Below, in pieces: positions 57,869 through 64,000 of a stretch of DNA of 64,000 bases. The position numbers were made by a program, and so were the translations under genes. Position 1 is the first letter of the stretch; every line of letters starts with the position of its first letter. The DNA comes from Lacisediminihabitans sp040549465 (GTDB lineage: Bacteria; Actinomycetota; Actinomycetes; Actinomycetales; Microbacteriaceae). The stretch spans positions 62,001 to 126,000 of the forward strand of contig NZ_JBEPTL010000004.1 in assembly GCF_040549465.1 (NCBI RefSeq). The letters run 5' to 3'. The notes beneath the pieces were generated by a model. That model had not been told where the DNA came from, searched no databases, and was given only the letters and a program-made list of their open reading frames with translations.

Positions 57869-58186
57869 CTATGACTCGCCGCCGACGGGCTGCTCACCCA
57901 CGAACTCGTGCGCTTCGCGGGCCAGTTCGTCCCAGAGCTGGACGTCGCTCACGCGTACCCACTTGCGACTCGGGTGGCCCTCCGAGCTGAACTGCTCCGC
58001 GACACCGCGGGTGACCAGGTCGTTCGAGCGCGACTCCGGGAGCTCGACGACGAGGTCGTTCTGCTCGAGGAAGGCGAATAACCTGCCGTGCACGACCAGC
58101 CCGCTCTCGTCGATCGTCACGCCGTTTTCGTCACGGAGAGAGAACTCGAGAGCCTCGTAGGCCTCGCGGGTCGCGTCACTTGCCAT
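57869..58186 (-). CDS. TfoX/MmcQ-like small protein
   Basis: The 105-aa protein (ATREAYEALEFSLRDENGVTIDESGLVVHGRLFAFLEQNDLVVELPESRSNDLVTRGVAEQF...) resembles the TfoX N-terminal/MmcQ fold: helix, beta strands, then RKWVRVSDVQLWDELAREAHEFV. The ATG at 58186 has GGGAGG. It is divergent from ispH. Function unknown. Confidence 0.6.
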   Translation of the reverse strand: MASDATREAYEALEFSLRDENGVTIDESGLVVHGRLFAFLEQNDLVVELPESRSNDLVTRGVAEQFSSEGHPSRKWVRVSDVQLWDELAREAHEFVGEQPVGGES

Positions 58187-58221
58187 TGGTGGCCTCCCAG
58201 CCTGTCTGAACGCCCGCGAAG

Positions 58222-58227
58222 TAGAAT
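58222..58227 (+). promoter_or_regulatory. -10 box of leaderless ispH
   Basis: TAGAAT ends 6 nt before the ispH GTG at 58234, with no Shine-Dalgarno sequence. Confidence 0.5.
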
Positions 58228-58233
58228 CCATTC

Positions 58234-59325
58234 GTGAGCACGATAACCAACGGCGCGGCCGCCAGCCTCGACATGCCACGGATTCCCGCGGTACGTAACA
58301 GGCTACGGGACAACCCCGTCAACGGAACCAAGCGGGTACTGCTCGCGGCTCCACGTGGCTACTGTGCAGGAGTGGACCGGGCGGTGATCGCTGTTGAAAA
58401 AGCCCTCGAGCATTACGGCTCACCGGTCTACGTGCGCAAACAGATCGTGCACAACATTCATGTCGTCTCCACCCTCGAAAAGAAGGGTGCGATCTTCGTC
58501 GACGAGGTCGACGAGGTGCCGGAGGGTTCGCACATTGTCTTCTCCGCCCACGGGGTTTCACCGGCCGTTGTTCAGGGCGCTGCGGATCGCAACCTCGAAG
58601 CCATCGACGCGACCTGCCCTCTGGTGACCAAGGTGCATCGCGAGGCCGTGCGTTTCGCGCGGGACGACTTCGAGATCCTGCTCATCGGGCATGCTGGCCA
58701 TGAAGAGGTCGAGGGCACCATGGGCCATGCGCCGGAACGCACGACGCTGGTCAACAGCCCGGCGGATGTCGCGGGTCTCCAGGTGAAGAATCCAGACAAC
58801 CTCGTCTGGCTCTCCCAGACCACACTGAGCGTCGACGAGACGATGGAGACCGTGCGACTGCTGCGCGAGCGCTTTCCGAACCTGCACAACCCGCCGAGCG
58901 ACGACATCTGCTACGCCACCCAGAACCGCCAGGTCGCCATCAAGAAGGTCGCGGAAGATGCAGAGTTGGTGATCGTGGTCGGCTCCGCCAACAGTTCGAA
59001 CACCGTTCGCCTGGTGGATGTGGCTCTCGAGAACGGCGCCAAGGCTGCCTATCGCGTCGACTACGCGAGCGAGATCCAGCAGGAGTGGCTCGACGGCATC
59101 GCGACTGTCGGTGTGACCTCCGGGGCATCCGTTCCCGAGGTGTTGGTGCAGGAGGTGCTGGATGACCTCGCGGATGCCGGCTATGCCGACGTCAAGCAGA
59201 TCGTCACCGCAGAGGAAGACCTGATGTTCTCGCTGCCCAAGGAGCTCCGTAAAGACACCAACGGCCAGGCCGACGAGCGTGGTCTCGGCGGCCGCACCCG
59301 ACAGCTCGATTGGCAATCACGATGA
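58234..59325 (+). CDS. ispH: 4-hydroxy-3-methylbut-2-enyl diphosphate reductase
   Basis: The 363-aa protein has three cysteines for the [4Fe-4S] cluster (GYCAGV C44, DATCP C128, DDICYATQNRQ C226), HNIHVV, and SANSSNT for substrate binding. It makes IPP and DMAPP, the last step of the MEP pathway, feeding the Z-prenyl synthase upstream. The start is GTG; ATG at 58273 would lose the N-terminal tail. Confidence 0.96.
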   Translation: MSTITNGAAASLDMPRIPAVRNRLRDNPVNGTKRVLLAAPRGYCAGVDRAVIAVEKALEHYGSPVYVRKQIVHNIHVVSTLEKKGAIFVDEVDEVPEGSHIVFSAHGVSPAVVQGAADRNLEAIDATCPLVTKVHREAVRFARDDFEILLIGHAGHEEVEGTMGHAPERTTLVNSPADVAGLQVKNPDNLVWLSQTTLSVDETMETVRLLRERFPNLHNPPSDDICYATQNRQVAIKKVAEDAELVIVVGSANSSNTVRLVDVALENGAKAAYRVDYASEIQQEWLDGIATVGVTSGASVPEVLVQEVLDDLADAGYADVKQIVTAEEDLMFSLPKELRKDTNGQADERGLGGRTRQLDWQSR

Positions 59326-59894
59326 CCGACGACAGACCTCGTCCGCAGTACGGCGAGCACCGGCCGCCACCGCAGTACGGCGAGTACGCGTCTCCGCAGG
59401 AACAGGCGAAGGCCATGGGGGCATCCCTGCCGCCCCTCACGCACTACGCGCCGGTGGTGAACCATCCGACGAATGCGCAGCCTCACGGAGCTTCGACCTC
59501 GGCCAAGGGGACGGCTTCGGGCAAGACAGCGCCGCTCCGCTGGGATCTCATCCTCAGCAGCGGGCTCCTGGCCTACGGTCTCATCAACGTGATCTCCGGG
59601 TTCTTCCAGTTCTCCGACATGGGCCGACTGATCAACGATGTCTATTCGACCCAGGGCGTTGGTGACTTCACCTCCACGAGTCTGTCCGGGACCTTCGGCG
59701 TCGTCATCAACGTGACGAACGTGGTGCTCTGGCTGGTGGGGATGCTGCTCACCGTCCGGCTGCTGCGGCGCCGCAAGATCGCCTTCTATGTGCCGCTTGT
59801 GGCAGGCGCCGTCGCGTCGATTGTCGCGGCCACCTGCATGATGGTGCTGCTGTTCTCCGACCCGGCCTTCTCCGCCTACGTCAACGGGCACTAA
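59322..59894 (+). CDS. DUF6264-like membrane protein
   Basis: The 190-aa protein has a Pro/Tyr-rich N-terminal tail (RPRPQYGEHRPPPQYGEYASPQEQ), then four predicted membrane helices (WDLILSSGLLAYGLINVISGF onward). It matches an actinobacterial family that I recall as DUF6264. The start at 59322 overlaps ispH by 4 nt. Function unknown. Confidence 0.75.
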   Translation: MTDDRPRPQYGEHRPPPQYGEYASPQEQAKAMGASLPPLTHYAPVVNHPTNAQPHGASTSAKGTASGKTAPLRWDLILSSGLLAYGLINVISGFFQFSDMGRLINDVYSTQGVGDFTSTSLSGTFGVVINVTNVVLWLVGMLLTVRLLRRRKIAFYVPLVAGAVASIVAATCMMVLLFSDPAFSAYVNGH

Positions 59895-59914
59895 CGGCTC
59901 AGGCGCAATAACGC

Positions 59915-60013
59915 TCAGCTGAAGAGATGCGGGTCGTGCGCGACAGATCCGTAGAGGAACACCCAGAAGACGATTGCGGCCAGGAAACCGATGGCGACCT
60001 GTCCCTCGCGCAT
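59915..60013 (-). CDS. Tiny membrane protein downstream of fba
   Basis: A 32-aa ORF (MREGQVAIGFLAAIVFWVFLYGSVAHDPHLFS) has one hydrophobic helix and starts 16 nt after the aldolase stop. There is no clear ribosome site. Composition and position suggest a real small membrane gene, perhaps conserved in relatives. Confidence 0.5.
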   Translation of the reverse strand: MREGQVAIGFLAAIVFWVFLYGSVAHDPHLFS

Positions 60014-60029
60014 TGCCGCGGTTTCACAG

Positions 60030-61055
<1,026 letters not shown>

Positions 61056-61243
61056 TGCAGTTCTCCTTCGAAGGCCGGTTTCCGGCGCTGGCAGGTCGTC
61101 GCTTCGAGTCTATTGGCCCGATGCCAACGACGCTTCCGGCAGCGGCAGCGCAGTGGCAGCTCGAACCGGTTGTGACCCAATGTCCGTTCAAGAACAGCCA
61201 ATCTTTCTGCACTCGTTCCCGGTGCGCCGCTTTCCCCACTAAT

Positions 61244-61249
61244 TAGGGT
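61244..61249 (+). promoter_or_regulatory. -10 box of leaderless glpX
   Basis: TAGGGT ends 6 nt before the GTG of glpX. No Shine-Dalgarno sequence is seen. Confidence 0.45.
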
Positions 61250-61255
61250 TGACAT

Positions 61256-62239
61256 GTGAACACTGACACCGGATCCCTCTTCCTGCACCCCGACCGAAAC
61301 CTCGGGATGGAGTTGGTGCGGGCGACAGAGGCCGCCGCCATCCGGGCCGTTCCATTCATCGGTCGTGGTGACAAGAATGCGGCGGACGGCGCAGCCGTCG
61401 ATGCGATGCGCAAATTCCTCGGAACGGTGAACTTCGACGGCGTGATCGTGATCGGCGAGGGCGAGAAAGATCACGCGCCGATGCTGTTCAACGGCGAGAA
61501 CGTGGGTAACGGGCGCGGGCCAGCCTGCGATATCGCTGTCGATCCGATCGACGGCACCTCGCTCACCGCCGCCGGGCGGCAGAACGCGCTGTCGATGATC
61601 GCGGTCGCCGACCGCGGCAGCATGTACGACCCCTCAGCGGTGTTCTACATGGACAAGATCGTCACGGGGCCGGAGGGCCATGGGGCGGTCGACATCCGCA
61701 AGCCGATCGCCGAGAACATCCACGCGCTGGCAAAAGCCAAAGGGAAGGATGTCGCAGACCTCGTCGTCGCCGTGCTCGATCGTCCACGGCATGCCCAGCT
61801 GATCGAGGACATCCGTGCCGCGGGCGCAGGCACCCGGCTCCTGCTGGACGGCGACGTCGCGGGCGGCATCAACGCGGCGCGCTACGACGCCCGCATCGAC
61901 ATGTGCGTCGGGCGTGGTGGCACCCCGGAGGGCATCATCACAGCGTGCGCGCTCAAGGGGCTCGGCGGCTTCATCCAGGCCAAACTGGCGCCGCGCGACG
62001 ACGATGAGCGACAGAAAGCTATCGACGCGGGACACGACCTCGACCGCATCCTGGAGATCGACGACCTGGTCACCAGCGACAACACCTACTTCGTGGCGAC
62101 CGGCGTCACCGACGGCCAGCTGGTCGGCGGCGTGCGCAAGAAGGGGCCGATCGTCCGCACCGAGAGCATCGTGCTCCGCGGCCGCTCGGGCACCATCCGT
62201 CGCGTGATCGCGGACCACCTCGCCGAGAAGTGGCTCTGA
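61256..62239 (+). CDS. glpX: Class II fructose-1,6-bisphosphatase
   Basis: The 327-aa protein has GEGEKD (67-72), DPIDGT (96-101), and GRGGTPEGIITACALKGLGG typical of GlpX. It is the main gluconeogenic FBPase of actinobacteria. The start is GTG, apparently leaderless. The end carries a short direct duplication after the stop. Confidence 0.95.
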   Translation: MNTDTGSLFLHPDRNLGMELVRATEAAAIRAVPFIGRGDKNAADGAAVDAMRKFLGTVNFDGVIVIGEGEKDHAPMLFNGENVGNGRGPACDIAVDPIDGTSLTAAGRQNALSMIAVADRGSMYDPSAVFYMDKIVTGPEGHGAVDIRKPIAENIHALAKAKGKDVADLVVAVLDRPRHAQLIEDIRAAGAGTRLLLDGDVAGGINAARYDARIDMCVGRGGTPEGIITACALKGLGGFIQAKLAPRDDDERQKAIDAGHDLDRILEIDDLVTSDNTYFVATGVTDGQLVGGVRKKGPIVRTESIVLRGRSGTIRRVIADHLAEKWL

Positions 62240-62269
62240 CGTCGAAGTGGCTCTGACGTCGAAGTGGCC

Positions 62270-63601
62270 CTAGCCGCGGCGCTCGGATTCGGCTTCGAGC
62301 GGCTCAACGATGTCGAGTTCTGCCACCAGTTCGTAGGCGGTGAGCTCGCGCGGCGACTCCTCGATCGGATCGTGTGTTCCGAGCACCTTCGACTCGTCGA
62401 GAACGCTGAGTTTGCGTGCCGAGGGCAGCACCTGGCGCTCCAAAGAGCCGACGAAGTTGTTGTAGTTCTTCACCGTGCCCTCGATCGACCGACCGAGCTT
62501 CTCGACGTGGTTCGCCAGCGTAGCGAGACGACCGTAGAGTTCCCGGCTCAGGTCGAAGAGCATCTTCGCCTCCTGCGTCACGACATCCTGCTGCCAGCTG
62601 AATGCAACGGTTTTGAGCACCGACCACAGGGTCACGGGGGAGGAGAGGGCCACGCGTTTGGAGAAGGCGTAGTCCATGATTCCCGGGTCGGCCTCCATCG
62701 CCGATGCCACGAGCGACTCGCTCGGGATGAATGCGATCACCAGCTCCGGTGACGCATCGAGCCCCGCCCAGTAGGCCTTGCTGCCGAGGGTGTCGATGTG
62801 GGCGCGCACGGCTTTGACGTGCTGGCGGATGAACTGCTCACGCCGCGCACCCTCCTCGCCGGTCGCGGTCACCGCGATCTGGCTGGCCTCGAGGTAGGCG
62901 TTGAACGGCACTTTTGCGTCGACGGCGATGTTTTTGCCGCCCGGCAGGTGGATGACCATGTCGGGGCGGCCCGCGCCCGCATCGGACAAGATGCTCGACT
63001 GCACGTCGAAGTCGACGCGCTCGATGAGACCGGCGGCCTGCACGACGTTGCGCAGCTGGGTCTCGCCCCAGACCCCACGGGTGGCGTTGTTGCGCAGTGC
63101 GGAGGCGAGCGACTCGGCGGTGCTGCGCAGGCGCTCCTCGGACTCGGTTGCGTTACGTAGTTGCTGGCTCAGTTCACCGTGCTGCTGGCTGCGCTGGGTT
63201 TCCAGCTCTGTCACCTTGAGTTGCATGGTTCGCAGTGATTCCTGTACCGGTGTGAGCGCCTGCAGTACTTTGCTCTCCCTCTGCTGGCGTTCGGTCTCCG
63301 CGAGCTGCTCCGCACGCTGGCGTTCGATGAGGTCACGGTACTGGTCCTGCTGGGCCATCACCTGCTCCTTGAGAGCGGAGGCCGTGGCCTGGATGGATGC
63401 CAGGTCGGCCGCGAGTCGCGACTGCACTGTTGCCTCCTCTGACCTCACCCGGGCGAGCGCCGTCTCGTGCCGAGCGGCGAGCAGGGCCGGATCGAGCTGT
63501 GGATCGGAGGCGGGGCGACGGCTGCGCGCGAGCAGCAGGCCGATGACCGCACCCAGCGCAACTCCAATGATGAGACCGATGATGAGGGTGAGGGGATCCA
63601 T
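62270..63601 (-). CDS. rmuC: DNA recombination protein RmuC
   Basis: The 443-aa protein has an N-terminal membrane helix (LTLIIGLIIGVALGAVIGLLL), a long coiled coil (about 45-175), and the RmuC nuclease-like domain (RGVWGETQLRNVVQAAGL, GRPDMVIHLPGGKNIAVDAKVPFNAYLEA, PELVIAFIPSESLVASAME). It limits inversion and may be a membrane-tethered nuclease. It is convergent with glpX. Confidence 0.95.
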   Translation of the reverse strand: MDPLTLIIGLIIGVALGAVIGLLLARSRRPASDPQLDPALLAARHETALARVRSEEATVQSRLAADLASIQATASALKEQVMAQQDQYRDLIERQRAEQLAETERQQRESKVLQALTPVQESLRTMQLKVTELETQRSQQHGELSQQLRNATESEERLRSTAESLASALRNNATRGVWGETQLRNVVQAAGLIERVDFDVQSSILSDAGAGRPDMVIHLPGGKNIAVDAKVPFNAYLEASQIAVTATGEEGARREQFIRQHVKAVRAHIDTLGSKAYWAGLDASPELVIAFIPSESLVASAMEADPGIMDYAFSKRVALSSPVTLWSVLKTVAFSWQQDVVTQEAKMLFDLSRELYGRLATLANHVEKLGRSIEGTVKNYNNFVGSLERQVLPSARKLSVLDESKVLGTHDPIEESPRELTAYELVAELDIVEPLEAESERRG

Positions 63602-63649
63602 GAACCCAGTGTGACAGCGGGCGGCGACAATGCCCGGCAGGCCTGTCGG

Positions 63650-64000
63650 CTAGGGGGAGAACATGACGGTCTGGCCGCGCTCGACCAGGCCGGGCGAGGT
63701 CACCTCGGCGTACATTCCGAAGTCGATGGTGCCACTGCGTAGCCGGTAGCCGGCGAGCGTCGTGAGCAGGTGGGAACCGGATGCCCCGGTAGCGGGATCG
63801 AAGTCGATCACGGCACAGCGGTCAACGGCATCCATCACCCTGAGGCGCGCGGAGCCGATGTGCAGCTCACCGCCGGTCCACGAATCCTCGACGTGCGGCT
63901 CGAGATCGTCGCTATCGATCACGAGGTTCGCGCGGAACCGGGAGCTGTCCACCCCGTGACCGAGCTTCTCCTCGAGCAAACGCAGTGCCCCGGTCGTGAT
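63650..64000 (-). CDS. MOSC domain protein, 5' end outside window
   Basis: The visible 116 C-terminal residues read with no break to the window edge (RFRANLVIDSD, GGELHIGSARLRVMDAVDRCAVIDFDPATG, YAEVTSPGLVERGQTV), matching MOSC domains of molybdenum-cofactor/sulfur carriers, including a conserved Cys in DRCAVIDFD. The start is beyond the window. Confidence 0.8.
   Translation of the reverse strand: MTTGALRLLEEKLGHGVDSSRFRANLVIDSDDLEPHVEDSWTGGELHIGSARLRVMDAVDRCAVIDFDPATGASGSHLLTTLAGYRLRSGTIDFGMYAEVTSPGLVERGQTVMFSP

Overview
The window is high-GC actinobacterial DNA, most likely from a member of the Microbacteriaceae. The evidence is a mycothiol enzyme (Mca), actinobacterial families of unknown function, many GTG starts, and several genes whose -10 box lies about 6 nt before the start codon, as in leaderless mRNAs. 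Positions 46.1-62.2 kb also carry a gene set that matches the region I recall in Mycobacterium tuberculosis as Rv1080c to Rv1110.

Positions 1 to about 26.6 kb are the right-hand part of a siphovirus-type prophage whose tail and lysis genes lie left of the window. Nearly all its genes are on the minus strand, so it reads from right to left. At the right end are a tRNA 3' fragment (candidate attR), a small gene, the tyrosine integrase, and a divergent lysogeny switch (repressor and ImmA-like protease on the plus strand, Cro-like and excisionase-like proteins on the minus strand). Next comes an accessory block (20-23.3 kb) with a sortase-anchored surface protein, two extreme low-complexity repeat genes, an HNH nuclease, and leaders that carry hairpins. 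Early genes follow: two DNA methyltransferases, a RecE-like exonuclease beside a RecT-like protein, RusA, an HNH gene and a replication-initiation-like gene. A likely late promoter, a strong hairpin and a tRNA-Trp precede the packaging and head genes: HNH, small terminase, HNH, large terminase, portal-MuF fusion, prohead protease, major capsid and connectors.

Positions 26.6-46.1 kb are chromosomal and accessory-metabolic. They hold a large secreted/membrane protein, a TetR-MFS-PLP enzyme-lactone oxidase operon of unknown pathway, apt, a LemA/HtpX pair, an AlkX/YcaQ-like glycosylase, a phosphonate catabolism and ABC uptake cluster, an AI-2E family permease and threonine dehydratase.

Positions 46.1-64 kb are conserved housekeeping genes: greA, a DUF4307 gene, mca, hemolysin III, a Z-prenyl synthase, phoH, fumC, carbonic anhydrase, a DUF4245 gene, xseB/xseA, ispH, fba, glpX, rmuC and a MOSC gene cut by the window edge. 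I saw no CRISPR array, rRNA or insertion sequence. The strongest novel-looking signals are in the prophage: a duplicated 34-nt leader element with a covarying stem, the GX and AAX repeat genes, and a late-region control segment.
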